Origin: an uncultured Candidatus Melainabacteria bacterium
Lineage (GTDB): Bacteria > Cyanobacteriota > Vampirovibrionia > Gastranaerophilales > Gastranaerophilaceae
Direction: 5' to 3'
NCBI GenBank assembly: GCA_934754655.1
Contig: CAKVIC010000019.1
Coordinates: forward strand, 1-21,426
Length of the DNA stretch: 21,426 bases
The translations under genes were made by a program, and so were the position numbers. Of the stretch, positions 6,247 to 13,852 are shown piece by piece; the first letter of the stretch is position 1; every line of letters starts with the position of its first letter. The notes under the pieces were generated by a model, which ran no database searches, was not told the DNA's origin, and saw only the letters and a program-made list of their open reading frames with translations.

Positions 6247-6954
6247 ATGAAACAAACATATAATAATTATGCAATAATATTGGCGTCCGGTAATGGAACG
6301 AGATTTGGAAGTAATATTCCAAAACAATTTACAGAAATCTATGGTAAAACGGTTTTAGAAAGAGCTGTAGAAGTTTTTGAGAAAAATAAAAACATTGATA
6401 AAATTATAGTTGTAATTACTTCTGAATATCTAGAAAAAGCTAAAGATATTTTACAAAAAGCCCAATTTAAGAAAATTTTTAAATTATTAAAAGGCGGGGT
6501 TACAAGAAGAGAAAGTTCTTTTCTTGCAATTAGTTCAATAGAAGAATCAGAGGCAAATGTATTAATTCATGATTGCGCGCGTCCTTTTGTAACAGAAGAA
6601 ATAATTAATGATTGTATAAAGTCTCTTGAGGTAAATAACGCAGTTGGGGTAGCGATACCAGCAACAGATACTATAATTGAAGTTGAAAATTCAGAAATAA
6701 AATCGGTTCCGGCACGTGATAAATTATGGCAAATCCAGACGCCTCAATGCTTTAGATTGTCATTAATAAAAAAAGCTCATGAAATATCTAAAAATGATTT
6801 TAATTTTACAGATGATTGTGGACTTATAGTGCGTTATAATTTAGCAAAGGTAAAGATAGTAAAAGGAACTGTTGCAAATATAAAAATAACTTATCCGTTA
6901 GATTATTTGATAGCTGAATCTATTTTAAAAGAGCGTGAATCTTATAAGCTTTGA
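6247..6954 (+). CDS. ispD: 2-C-methyl-D-erythritol 4-phosphate cytidylyltransferase (IspD)
   Basis: Transfers CMP from CTP to 2-C-methyl-D-erythritol 4-phosphate, the third step of the MEP isoprenoid pathway, in the cytoplasm. The 235-aa protein has the N-terminal nucleotide loop LASGNGTRFG with PKQF, then HDCARPFV, PATDTI, the QTPQCF substrate segment and the C-terminal KGTVANIKITYPLDYLIAE, all in IspD order. An AAGAGG precedes the ATG. The related TarI enzyme (ribitol-5-phosphate cytidylyltransferase) has a similar layout. The length, the NIKIT ending and the absence of teichoic-acid genes favour IspD. The 3' end overlaps the convergent acetyltransferase gene by 13 bp. Confidence 0.85.
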   Translation: MKQTYNNYAIILASGNGTRFGSNIPKQFTEIYGKTVLERAVEVFEKNKNIDKIIVVITSEYLEKAKDILQKAQFKKIFKLLKGGVTRRESSFLAISSIEESEANVLIHDCARPFVTEEIINDCIKSLEVNNAVGVAIPATDTIIEVENSEIKSVPARDKLWQIQTPQCFRLSLIKKAHEISKNDFNFTDDCGLIVRYNLAKVKIVKGTVANIKITYPLDYLIAESILKERESYKL

Positions 6955-7424
6955 TAAGCTAAGCGTCTTGTTCCGTCTGTTTTTCTTATTATGCCACAAT
7001 ATTTAAATCCATTTTTAAGAATTGTTTTTTGCATAGGGATATTATTTTCATGAGTGTCAATTTTTATATTATGAAAATTATTAAGGCACCATTTTATACA
7101 AAATGTTGCTAATCCTTTATTGTGTTCAGTAACAGCAATTCTATGAATAACTCCATAAGCTGCGGTGTTTAGCCATTTTCCATTATAGATTTTGTTGTAA
7201 GTAGGCTCTTCCCCGATAAAAAAACAAAAAACGGTAACAATTTTATTGTTATTTAAACAAACAAAAAGTCGGTTCTTTTTAATATCATCTAGCAGAATTT
7301 CTCTTTGGGGATAATCATTTACCCATTGCGTAGTATTACCACATTTATTCATAAATAATTTTGCAGAATTGTAAATATCTTTTATTTCATCAATTTCGTT
7401 AATTTTTGCAAATCGTATTTCCAT
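6942..7424 (-). CDS. GNAT-family N-acetyltransferase
   Basis: Predicted to move an acetyl group from acetyl-CoA to an unknown amine. The 160-aa single-domain protein has the N-terminal beta-alpha part with 'TTQWVNDYP', common in one GNAT subgroup. It has the central acetyl-CoA strand and loop IHRIAVTEHNKGLATFCIKW; the usual Q/RxxGxG/A signature is reduced to HNKGLA. The end reads IDTHENNIPMQKTILKNGF, matching the typical late GNAT motif. The start codon lacks a clear Shine-Dalgarno sequence. The stop overlaps the ispD 3' end by 13 bp in convergent orientation. The substrate cannot be told; stand-alone GNATs may modify small molecules, peptides or antibiotics. Confidence 0.85.
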   Translation of the reverse strand: MEIRFAKINEIDEIKDIYNSAKLFMNKCGNTTQWVNDYPQREILLDDIKKNRLFVCLNNNKIVTVFCFFIGEEPTYNKIYNGKWLNTAAYGVIHRIAVTEHNKGLATFCIKWCLNNFHNIKIDTHENNIPMQKTILKNGFKYCGIIRKTDGTRRLAYQSL

Positions 7425-7534
7425 GTGAATATAGTAACATATTAAGAGTTCGATGTAAAAATGCTTTATTGTTAATATTAGAATTACATTTATATCAACG
7501 TATTAACGTTGTTTATGGCAATTTTATATAATAA

Positions 7535-7615
7535 TGTCGGAGAAGGGACTTGAACCCTCACGAATTTCTTCATACGCACCTGAAACGTACGTGTCTACCA
7601 TTTCACCACTCCGAC
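7535..7615 (-). tRNA. tRNA-Leu (anticodon CAG)
   Basis: Read on the minus strand, the acceptor arms GTCGGAG/CTCCGAC pair over 7 bp with discriminator A (7535). The D-arm carries GTGGTGAAATGGTAGACAC, typical of tRNA-Leu. The anticodon stem TACGT/GCGTA encloses the loop TTCAGGT, giving CAG. A longer variable arm (GAA/TTC) and the T-arm loop TTCAAGT follow. CCA is not encoded, consistent with the cca gene in this window. The alternative register giving TCA would break the standard stem. Confidence 0.95.
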
Positions 7616-7626
7616 ATTCTAATGTT

Positions 7627-7654
7627 AGTATATAACAAAAAGAGTTGGCTACAA
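7627..7654 (-). promoter_or_regulatory. Promoter of tRNA-Leu
   Basis: On the minus strand, TTGTAG (7654-7649), a 16-bp spacer, and TATACT (7632-7627), with the mature tRNA 5' end 12 bp further. It is divergent from the rpmE upstream region. Confidence 0.5.
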
Positions 7655-7789
7655 GTTTAAGTGTTCAACTTTAAAATGCTTAATATATTTAATAAATAAC
7701 TTGCTTTTTAACTTTTAGTAGTTTAAAATATTTAATGTCGAAGTATAGTAATTATTCAAGTTTGGAATCTTGAAAGAAAGTAGGTAAAA

Positions 7790-7993
7790 ATGAAAGACGG
7801 AATACATCCTGATTATAAAAAGACTGTTATCAAATGTGTTTGTGGTAACGAAATTGAAACAGGTTCTGTTGCAGATGATATTACAGTTGAAATTTGTTCA
7901 AACTGTCACCCATTCTACACTGGTCAACAAAAAATTCTTGACTCTGAAGGACGTGTTGAAAGATTTAACAAACGTTATGGTAACAAAAAATAA
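7790..7993 (+). CDS. rpmE: 50S ribosomal protein L31 (bL31), zinc-binding type
   Basis: L31 forms an intersubunit bridge and links the central protuberance to the 30S head. The protein is 67 aa, normal length: MKDGIHPDYK, then Cys16 and Cys18 (KCVCGN), Cys36 and Cys39 (EICSNCHPFYTG), the four ligands of the zinc-containing (C+) form. It ends FNKRYGNKK. AAGTAGG precedes the ATG. A possible -10 TATAGT lies at 7744-7749 without a clear -35. It is monocistronic, as L31 often is, and ends at a strong terminator. The overlapping +2-frame ORF here is a shadow. Confidence 0.96.
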   Translation: MKDGIHPDYKKTVIKCVCGNEIETGSVADDITVEICSNCHPFYTGQQKILDSEGRVERFNKRYGNKK

Positions 7994-8011
7994 TTGTTTG
8001 AATCTAGATAA

Positions 8012-8045
8012 AAATAAAGACCTTGTTAAAAGGTCTTTATTTTTT
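8012..8045 (+). terminator. Terminator between rpmE and the convergent PLP enzyme gene
   Basis: AAATAAAGACCTT (8012-8024) and AAGGTCTTTATTT (8030-8042) form a perfect 13-bp stem with a 5-nt loop, followed by T's. The stem begins with A's, so it should also work for the minus-strand gene ending at 8052. Confidence 0.9.
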
Positions 8046-8051
8046 ATTTAT

Positions 8052-9275
8052 TTATAATTTACTAATCATTTCTTGTAAACAAATTTTTACATGTGCATAA
8101 TTTAATCCCCCTTGCATATATGCAACATAGGGCGGACGTATTGGACCGTCTGCTGATAATTCTATAGTTGAACCCTCAACAAAAGTTCCACCTGCCATTA
8201 TGACCTTATCTTCATATCCGGGAATGTTTTCCGGTATAGGTGTTACGTACCCATTAACAGGTGAAAGTGACTGAATTGTTTTGCAAAAATCTTCTAAATA
8301 TTCAGGTTTTCTAAATATTATATTTTGAATAATATCTGTTCTGATTTCGCTATATTTAGGATATGTTTCAAAACCAATATCTTCAAATACTTTAGAAGCT
8401 AATGTTGCACCTTTTAGGGCTTCTGCAACAATTGAAGGCGCCATAAATAAACCTTGAAAAATCAAACGATGTTGGTTGAACATTGCCCCACCTTCTGAAC
8501 CAACTCCTGGTGCTGTAAGTCTGTTCGCGGCACGGTTAACATATAACTCTTTTCCTGCAATATATCCACCGGCCTCGACTATGCCGCCACCGGGGTTTTT
8601 AATAAGTGAGCCGGCTATTAAATCTGCTCCGACCTCTAAAGGTTCTTTAGTGTTGACAAATTCTCCATAACAATTGTCTACAAAACAGATGCAATTTGGA
8701 TTTTTAGATTTAACGATTTTACAAATTTTTTCTATAACATCAAGAGTCAAAGATTTTCTGATTGAATAACCTTTAGAACGTTGAATTAAAACCATTGTTG
8801 TATTTGAATCAATCATTTTCTCTAATTTTGTATAATTAATATCAATATCATTCAATAGTGGAACTTCTTCGTAAAAAATACCATTGCCGATTAATGAAGA
8901 ACGTTTAGTTTCTTCATCTCCCATTGTGCCAATAACCTCTTGCATTGTGTCATAAGGCGCTCCTGCAACAGAGATTAATTTGTCACCAGCTTTAAGATTC
9001 CCAAACAGAGCGCAAGCAAGAGTATGCGTGCCGGATGCAAAATGAATTCTTACTAAAGCTTTTTCTGCACAAAAAACTTGCGCAAAAACTTTATCAAGAA
9101 CTTCTCGTCCCAAATCATCATGTCCATAACCTGAAACGGTGTAAAAATGTTCAGGTGCGACATGGTTTTCTACGAATGCTTTTAAAACTTTTTTTTGATT
9201 TTTGCAACAAATTTCGTTGATTAAATCAAATTGTTTTTCTAAACTTTTCTCTGCATTTTTAAAATCATAATTCAT
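8052..9275 (-). CDS. Methionine gamma-lyase-like PLP enzyme ('aluminium resistance' family)
   Basis: A fold-type I PLP-dependent enzyme of the Cys/Met metabolism superfamily, in the subgroup named after a reported aluminium-resistance protein (COG4100). The real reaction is uncertain, probably C-S lyase-like. Family marks are SGYGHDDLGREVLD, HFASGTHTLACAL, AGAPYDTMQEVIG, the cofactor Asp in CFVDNCYGEF, the Schiff-base lysine in AGSLIKNPGGG, and the C-terminal GGLNYAHVKICL. The longest frame starts at a TTG (9299); the ATG at 9275 (MNYDFKNAEKSLEKQF, 407 aa) fits the family better, though no strong Shine-Dalgarno sequence is seen. It lies downstream of the secreted protein gene on the same strand. 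Confidence 0.88.
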   Translation of the reverse strand: MNYDFKNAEKSLEKQFDLINEICCKNQKKVLKAFVENHVAPEHFYTVSGYGHDDLGREVLDKVFAQVFCAEKALVRIHFASGTHTLACALFGNLKAGDKLISVAGAPYDTMQEVIGTMGDEETKRSSLIGNGIFYEEVPLLNDIDINYTKLEKMIDSNTTMVLIQRSKGYSIRKSLTLDVIEKICKIVKSKNPNCICFVDNCYGEFVNTKEPLEVGADLIAGSLIKNPGGGIVEAGGYIAGKELYVNRAANRLTAPGVGSEGGAMFNQHRLIFQGLFMAPSIVAEALKGATLASKVFEDIGFETYPKYSEIRTDIIQNIIFRKPEYLEDFCKTIQSLSPVNGYVTPIPENIPGYEDKVIMAGGTFVEGSTIELSADGPIRPPYVAYMQGGLNYAHVKICLQEMISKL

Positions 9276-9323
9276 ATTAAAATCATATTGCAAGCACAAA
9301 AATCCGTCAATAAAAGCTTTTAT

Positions 9324-10031
9324 TTATCTTGCACAAACGCTAAAATTATCTATCAACACAATATAAATAATCTCGCCACATTTAGCTTTATAATGACATC
9401 CGGGAGTAACAAGTCCAGTGATTAACCCAACACCACAACCAACTGGAATACCAATTGCAAGTCCTGTACCTATTTTTGCTGGGTTTGGAATAAATGCAAA
9501 ACCAACACCTGCGCCGGCTCCAACAATACCTAGAGTAATTGTTGATAAAAATACCTTTCCGAATGTTGTCCATCCGCCTTCTTTAAGTTTTCTATCTTTA
9601 GTAAAAGGCATTGCTTTTATATCTAGACAAGAATTATCAGGGAATACTATTTTTCTAAATATTAAACTTACTCTAGCATTTTTATTGAACATTTTAGGTT
9701 TTTCAATTTTTGTAACTTCTGCTAAAATTTTTGTGTTAGCAGGCAAAATAAGTGTTCCTTCACAAGTATAAAGAGCGTCTTTTGTAATAAAATGTACAAC
9801 ATCTCCTGCATGATGGCATTTTGACATGAATTTTTCATCAAAAGCTATTTCTAAAACATTCCCTTTTTCAACTGTGCGTTTTGAATCGATAATTTTAACA
9901 ATATTGCAAGGTGCGTTTTTATGTACATCTAAATGTTCTATTTTTATATTATTACAGCATTCAGCAAATATTTGACCGCAAGTGGCATTAAAAATTGTGT
10001 AAATAAGTAGAATAGATAATAGTTTTTTCAT
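9324..10031 (-). CDS. Secreted/periplasmic protein with glycine-zipper segment, unknown function
   Basis: Not assignable to a named family. The start is placed at the ATG at 10031 because GGGAGAA lies upstream and it opens a clear signal peptide (MKKLLSILLIYTIFN...IFAECC); the longer frame adds 62 non-signal residues. The mature part looks beta-rich: 'FITKDALYTCEGTLILPANTKI' and 'ARVSLIFRKIVFPDNSCLDIKA' resemble the beta segments of VirB10/TrbI-like or general envelope proteins. A Gly/Ala-rich stretch (ITLGIVGAGAGVGFAFIP, then GLAIGIPVGCGVGLITG) could form one or two membrane helices of glycine-zipper type. It contains eight or more Cys, which is notable for an exported protein. It lies upstream of the PLP enzyme gene, separated by a short palindrome (9309-9324). 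Confidence 0.7.
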   Translation of the reverse strand: MKKLLSILLIYTIFNATCGQIFAECCNNIKIEHLDVHKNAPCNIVKIIDSKRTVEKGNVLEIAFDEKFMSKCHHAGDVVHFITKDALYTCEGTLILPANTKILAEVTKIEKPKMFNKNARVSLIFRKIVFPDNSCLDIKAMPFTKDRKLKEGGWTTFGKVFLSTITLGIVGAGAGVGFAFIPNPAKIGTGLAIGIPVGCGVGLITGLVTPGCHYKAKCGEIIYIVLIDNFSVCAR

Positions 10032-10139
10032 TATTTTCTCCCTAATTTTAATATTTACGTGCAGTATAACAATATGAGATGTATTTTTCAATCCTTTTAT
10101 ACTATAATAAGTTGGACGATTTAAATAAAGGATATTATT

Positions 10140-11168
10140 TTGGAATATTTTTATGGCTCTTTTATAGTAACAATAGTAGGTTTGATTTCGGCATTTTTGT
10201 GGGGGAATCATGTTCACAATGGTGCAGGTTTGACTTCAATATTTATTGCAAGTGTTTTAGCGATATTGGAGATAAGTTTATCTTTTGATAATGCAGTTGT
10301 AAATGCAATGAAACTTGAAAAGATGTCAGAAAAATGGCGGCACAGGTTTATAACGTGGGGTATTTTGATTGCAGTTTTTGGTATGCGCTTTTTGTTTCCA
10401 CTTGCGGTCGTCGCTATTTTTGCTAAGTTAAATATTTTTGCAGTTTTAAAAATGGCTTTAAATGACGTTCATCAGTATTCACATTATTTAAGCTTAACCC
10501 ATGCACCTATCGTCGCTTTTGGCGGTTCATTTTTGTTAATGCTTTTTTTAGATTATTTCATTACTCCAAAACCTATTTATTGGATAAAAAAACTTGAGCA
10601 AGAATTTTTAAAACTTGGAAATATAAAAGGAATTTGTCCCATAATAACGTTAAGTGTCCTCGCGGTGTTAATGTATATTTTGCCATTGGAAATAAGATTA
10701 CAAGTTCTAAAATCAGGTGTTGCAGGGATATTAACTTATATTTTAATTAATCATTTATCTAATTGGCTGGAGAAAAAGCAAGAAGAGCGCGCAAAATTAT
10801 GTTCTGATGCTATTAAATGTTCGGGTATTGTTGGTTTTTTATATTTAGAATTAATTGATGCGTCATTCTCATTAGATGGTGTTTTGGGGGCATTTGCGTT
10901 AAGCAATGATATTATGATAATTATGATAGGCTTGTTCATTGGCGCAATGTTTGTAAGGTCTTTAACTATAATGTTGGTGGAAAAAAAGACTTTGAAACAA
11001 TTTATTTATTTAGAACATGGCGCTCATTGGGCTATTGGAGTTTTGGCGATATTGATGTTTGTATCGACTTTTCATGAAGTTCCGGAAGTAATAACAGGTT
11101 TAATTGGGTTGGTATTTATTATTGGTTCTTTAATTTCTTCTGTTAAACATAATAGGGGTGTTAAATGA
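10140..11168 (+). CDS. TerC/DUF475-family integral membrane protein
   Basis: A polytopic membrane protein of 342 aa with about nine hydrophobic segments, from the TerC superfamily implicated in metal ion (for example Mn2+) efflux and tellurite resistance. The two acidic motifs of the fold are present: ISLSFDNAVVNA near residue 50, and LIDASFSLDGVLGAFAL in the second half. The start is a TTG at 10140 preceded by AAAGGA at 8-nt spacing; no in-frame ATG occurs for about 50 residues, so a later start would remove the first motif. Possible -10 boxes (TATACT 10098-10103, TATAAT 10103-10108) lie in the divergent gap. The stop overlaps the cca start (ATGA). The ion carried is unknown. Confidence 0.85.
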   Translation: MEYFYGSFIVTIVGLISAFLWGNHVHNGAGLTSIFIASVLAILEISLSFDNAVVNAMKLEKMSEKWRHRFITWGILIAVFGMRFLFPLAVVAIFAKLNIFAVLKMALNDVHQYSHYLSLTHAPIVAFGGSFLLMLFLDYFITPKPIYWIKKLEQEFLKLGNIKGICPIITLSVLAVLMYILPLEIRLQVLKSGVAGILTYILINHLSNWLEKKQEERAKLCSDAIKCSGIVGFLYLELIDASFSLDGVLGAFALSNDIMIIMIGLFIGAMFVRSLTIMLVEKKTLKQFIYLEHGAHWAIGVLAILMFVSTFHEVPEVITGLIGLVFIIGSLISSVKHNRGVK

Positions 11169-12247
11169 CATTGCTTCAAGATGAAAAACTTTATTATGTA
11201 GGAGGCGTCGTAAGAGATAGTTTTTTGGGCGTAAAAAGTTTTGATACAGATTATTGTTATGAAGGTAATGCGATTGAATTTGCAAAAAATCGTGGGTTAA
11301 ATATTATAAAAACTAATGAGCAATTTGGAACTGTAAAGGTAAAATTAGAAGATGAAGAAATTGATATAGCATCTACTAGAAAAGAAATTTATCCAAGGGC
11401 TGGGCATTTGCCTGTTGTTGTAGAAATTGGTTGTAGTTTAAAAGAGGATTTGTTGCGTAGAGATTTCACAATTAATGCAATGGCAAAAAACACATTGACA
11501 GGCAATTTGATTGATTATTTTGAAGGTCAAAAAGATATTTCTAATAAAAAATTACGAGTATTACATAATAAAAGCTTTATAGATGATTCCTCTAGAATTT
11601 TGCGTGCTTTGAAATTTTCTGCAAGATTTGGTTTTGAATTAGAAGAAAATACTAGAATTTTACAAGAAAATTATTTAAGTAATATAAATTATGACGTCAG
11701 TTTTTCTCGTTTAAAAAAAGAATTAAAAGAAACTTTTGATTTAAACAAAGATTTTATTCTAAAAAAGTTTGTAAAAGAAAATATATATAAATTGCTTGGT
11801 AATAATCAAGAAATTCCCGATTTTAATTATTGTGTCGAGGATTTTGCATTAAAGTTAAAGCCTAAAAATACTTGGATTGCTTATGTAGGTGCGTTTGATT
11901 TGCAAAATTTTGATTTAACAGCCGACGAGCAAAACATTGTTAGTGGTTATTCTAATGTAAAAAATAGTGTACCAACAAAAGATTTTGAAATTTATAAAAT
12001 GTTTGAACATGTGTTGCCTGAAACAATGATTTTGTATGCTAATACTATTAATAAAAATGTAATAGAACGTTATTTACAAATCAAGGATATAAAGCTTGCC
12101 GTAAAAGGCAATGATTTGAAAATTATGGGTATAAAATCTGGTAAAATTTATAAATTAATTTTTGAAACACTTCTTGAGGAAAAGTTGAAAAATCCCGCAT
12201 GGTCAAAATTAGAAGAGATTGAATTTGTAAAAAATAAATTTTTGTAA
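11165..12247 (+). CDS. cca: CCA tRNA nucleotidyltransferase / poly(A) polymerase family
   Basis: Adds or repairs the 3' CCA end of tRNAs with CTP and ATP. The 360-aa protein shows the class II nucleotidyltransferase head: YYVGGVVRD (10-18), the metal-binding pair in DTDYCYEG (Asp27, Asp29), EIDIASTRKE, then DLLRRDFTINAMA (96-107) and SSRILRALKFSARFGFELE (142-160) for nucleotide selection. The C-terminal part is less conserved, as in the family. The ATG overlaps the terC-like stop by 4 bp, with AGGGG upstream, so translation is probably coupled. The window's tRNA-Leu lacks an encoded CCA, matching the need for this enzyme. Some lineages split C- and A-adding activities; sequence alone cannot rule this out. 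Confidence 0.88.
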   Translation: MTLLQDEKLYYVGGVVRDSFLGVKSFDTDYCYEGNAIEFAKNRGLNIIKTNEQFGTVKVKLEDEEIDIASTRKEIYPRAGHLPVVVEIGCSLKEDLLRRDFTINAMAKNTLTGNLIDYFEGQKDISNKKLRVLHNKSFIDDSSRILRALKFSARFGFELEENTRILQENYLSNINYDVSFSRLKKELKETFDLNKDFILKKFVKENIYKLLGNNQEIPDFNYCVEDFALKLKPKNTWIAYVGAFDLQNFDLTADEQNIVSGYSNVKNSVPTKDFEIYKMFEHVLPETMILYANTINKNVIERYLQIKDIKLAVKGNDLKIMGIKSGKIYKLIFETLLEEKLKNPAWSKLEEIEFVKNKFL

Positions 12248-12385
12248 TAAAAGTTATTAAATTTTGCGTGTAATATATGTAATTTTTTTGTAATTTTCAT
12301 TTTAAAAAATTGTTAAAATTCCTCTATTTATTTGATTACAAATGTTAATTAATCGTTTAAACTTATCATAAAGATAGGGAAAATT

Positions 12386-13258
12386 ATGATAAAAACAAAT
12401 TTAAAAGAAAAAAAAGTCGCAAAAAGTAATTTGAAAGTAGTTGATAATCGTGAGATTAAAACAACAGCTTATAGTGATATTAATTTAAAAGCATGGCGAG
12501 ATTATGAGCATATCAAAACTGATACATTATGGGAGTTCCCTAATCGTTTAAAAGAAGGTGGACATTCAAATGAGTATCATGGAAATTATATTCCACAAAT
12601 TGCTCAGCAAATTTATGAAAGATATACAAAAAAGAATGATATAGTTTTAGATTTGTTTTTTGGCTCTGGGACCTCTGGAATTGAGGCCATTAATATGAAT
12701 AGAAGATGTATTGGTGTTGAATTGAAAGAAGATTTGGCAGAAAGTGTTTCTGAAAAGTTTACGCCAAAACAGCTTGTAACAGATGTGAATATTATTTGTG
12801 CTGATTCAGCAAGTGAAATTGCAAAAGAAAAAATTCAGGCGCGTCTTGATATTATGGGCGAGAAGAAAGCGCAATTGTTAATGCTTCATCCACCTTATGA
12901 TGATATTATTAAGTTTTCAGACAAGAAAGAAGATTTGTCTAATTGTGCTACAACAGAAGAATTTTATGATTTATTTGAAAAAGTAGCAAAAAATGGTTAT
13001 GATATGCTTGAAAAAGGACGTTTTGCTTGTCTTATAATTGGTGACAAGTATGCAAATTCGCAACATATTCCGTTGGGATTTGAGTGTATGGCGCGTATGA
13101 ATAAATTAGGTTTTATAACAAAAGCTATAATAATCAAGGATATGCAAGGTAATGAACGAGCGAAGGGTAAAACTGCTAATTTGTGGCGATATAGGGCTTT
13201 AGCCGGTGGTTTTTATATATTTAAGCATGAATATGTGATGGTATTTCAAAAAATATGA
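12386..13258 (+). CDS. Orphan N6/N4-type DNA methyltransferase
   Basis: Predicted SAM-dependent methyltransferase of the N6_N4_Mtase family. Motif X-like residues come first (HGNYIPQIAQQIYERY, 65-80), then the SAM-binding motif I DLFFGSGTSG (89-98), GVEL (110-113), Asp140, and a catalytic motif IV reading LMLHPPY (165-171). Motif IV is normally D/N/S-PP-Y/F; His in the first place is unusual. No target-recognition domain of normal size is visible between the motifs (290 aa total), and no restriction endonuclease is adjacent. AGGGA precedes the ATG. The stop overlaps the DUF167 start by 4 bp. It could be a regulatory DNA methylase or have an altered substrate, possibly RNA. Confidence 0.8.
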   Translation: MIKTNLKEKKVAKSNLKVVDNREIKTTAYSDINLKAWRDYEHIKTDTLWEFPNRLKEGGHSNEYHGNYIPQIAQQIYERYTKKNDIVLDLFFGSGTSGIEAINMNRRCIGVELKEDLAESVSEKFTPKQLVTDVNIICADSASEIAKEKIQARLDIMGEKKAQLLMLHPPYDDIIKFSDKKEDLSNCATTEEFYDLFEKVAKNGYDMLEKGRFACLIIGDKYANSQHIPLGFECMARMNKLGFITKAIIIKDMQGNERAKGKTANLWRYRALAGGFYIFKHEYVMVFQKI

Positions 13259-13554
13259 TAAAAGAAACAGCAGAAGGGGTGCTTTTCAATATAAAAGTAG
13301 TTCCAAATTCTTCTAAAAATTGTTTTTTGAAAGAAAATGATTTTTATAAACTTAAAATAACAGCTCAACCTATAGAAAATAAAGCAAACAAAGCTGTTAT
13401 AGAATTTTTTTCAAAATTTTTGAAAATCCCTAAAACGAATTGTTTAATAGTAAAAGGTTTAAATTCTAAAGAAAAAGTGATATTATTAAAAATATCAAAC
13501 TTAGAGAAAAGAAAAGAAATTATTTCAAAATTAAAAAATGAGGAAGTTTTATAA
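13255..13554 (+). CDS. DUF167/YggU-family protein
   Basis: A small (99 aa) conserved protein of unknown biochemical role found in most bacteria and in archaea and eukaryotes. Family marks are the opening strand LFNIKVVPNSSKNCF, the core YKLKITAQPIENKANKAVIEFFSKFLKI (here the usual APPVDGKAN motif reads AQPIENKAN), and the ending VKGLNSKEKVILL. It has no clear Shine-Dalgarno sequence; its ATG overlaps the methyltransferase stop (ATGA), so translation is probably by coupling. Its stop overlaps the next start by one base, making a tight three-gene unit. Confidence 0.88.
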   Translation: MIKETAEGVLFNIKVVPNSSKNCFLKENDFYKLKITAQPIENKANKAVIEFFSKFLKIPKTNCLIVKGLNSKEKVILLKISNLEKRKEIISKLKNEEVL

Positions 13555-13847
13555 TGCACAAACGTTGGTATGATATTGATCCTACAGTAAGCTTGGCTGT
13601 AAGCTTAATGCGTAATAGTTCTTTAATGTTACAATATGATTGTGCTGATATTATTGTAAACAAAGCTAAAAATTTAGGAATCGATCTTTCAGCAGGGATA
13701 TTAGTTGATGCTTTTAATTACGTATTAAGACGTTGGTATGATAATGACCAAAAAATAGCGGAAGCTTTTGAATATTTAAAACTTTTTTCGCCTGAAATTC
13801 AAAAAGAAGTTGCATTAGAAATCATTGATTTTTTGCAAAATAATTAA
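13554..13847 (+). CDS. Hypothetical protein, 97 aa, helical
   Basis: Not recognised. It is soluble and mostly alpha-helical, opening with KRWYDIDPTVSLAVSLMRN and repeating the RRWYDND pattern in the middle (residues about 59-65), which suggests two similar helical halves. A GAGGAAG Shine-Dalgarno sequence lies 7 bp before the ATG, and the start overlaps the DUF167 stop by one base (TAATG). The third gene of the methyltransferase unit is therefore translated with it. It may be a small adaptor of its neighbours, but that is only from position. The stop is 5 bp from the convergent coiled-coil gene. Confidence 0.7.
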   Translation: MHKRWYDIDPTVSLAVSLMRNSSLMLQYDCADIIVNKAKNLGIDLSAGILVDAFNYVLRRWYDNDQKIAEAFEYLKLFSPEIQKEVALEIIDFLQNN

Positions 13848-13852
13848 GTTTT

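Noticed and set aside
7496..7511. CAACG/CGTTG hairpin downstream of tRNA-Leu as a terminator
   Set aside because: Only a 5-bp stem and no T-run on the minus strand.
7535..7615. Possible UCA anticodon (selenocysteine or UGA-suppressor tRNA)
   Set aside because: Shifting the anticodon stem by one base gives TCA but loses the standard 5-bp stem TACGT/GCGTA. The D-arm, variable arm and discriminator A are those of tRNA-Leu(CAG).
9276..9299. TTG start for the PLP enzyme
   Set aside because: The upstream segment MCLQYDFN has no Shine-Dalgarno support and is not family-like; the ATG at 9275 is more plausible.
9309..9324. Terminator at the 16-bp palindrome AATAAAAGCTTTTATT
   Set aside because: All A/T apart from the centre and without a following T-run on the minus strand; too weak to call.
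12386..13258. Restriction-modification system
   Set aside because: No endonuclease or specificity gene is adjacent on either side; the neighbours are cca, a DUF167 gene and a small unknown.
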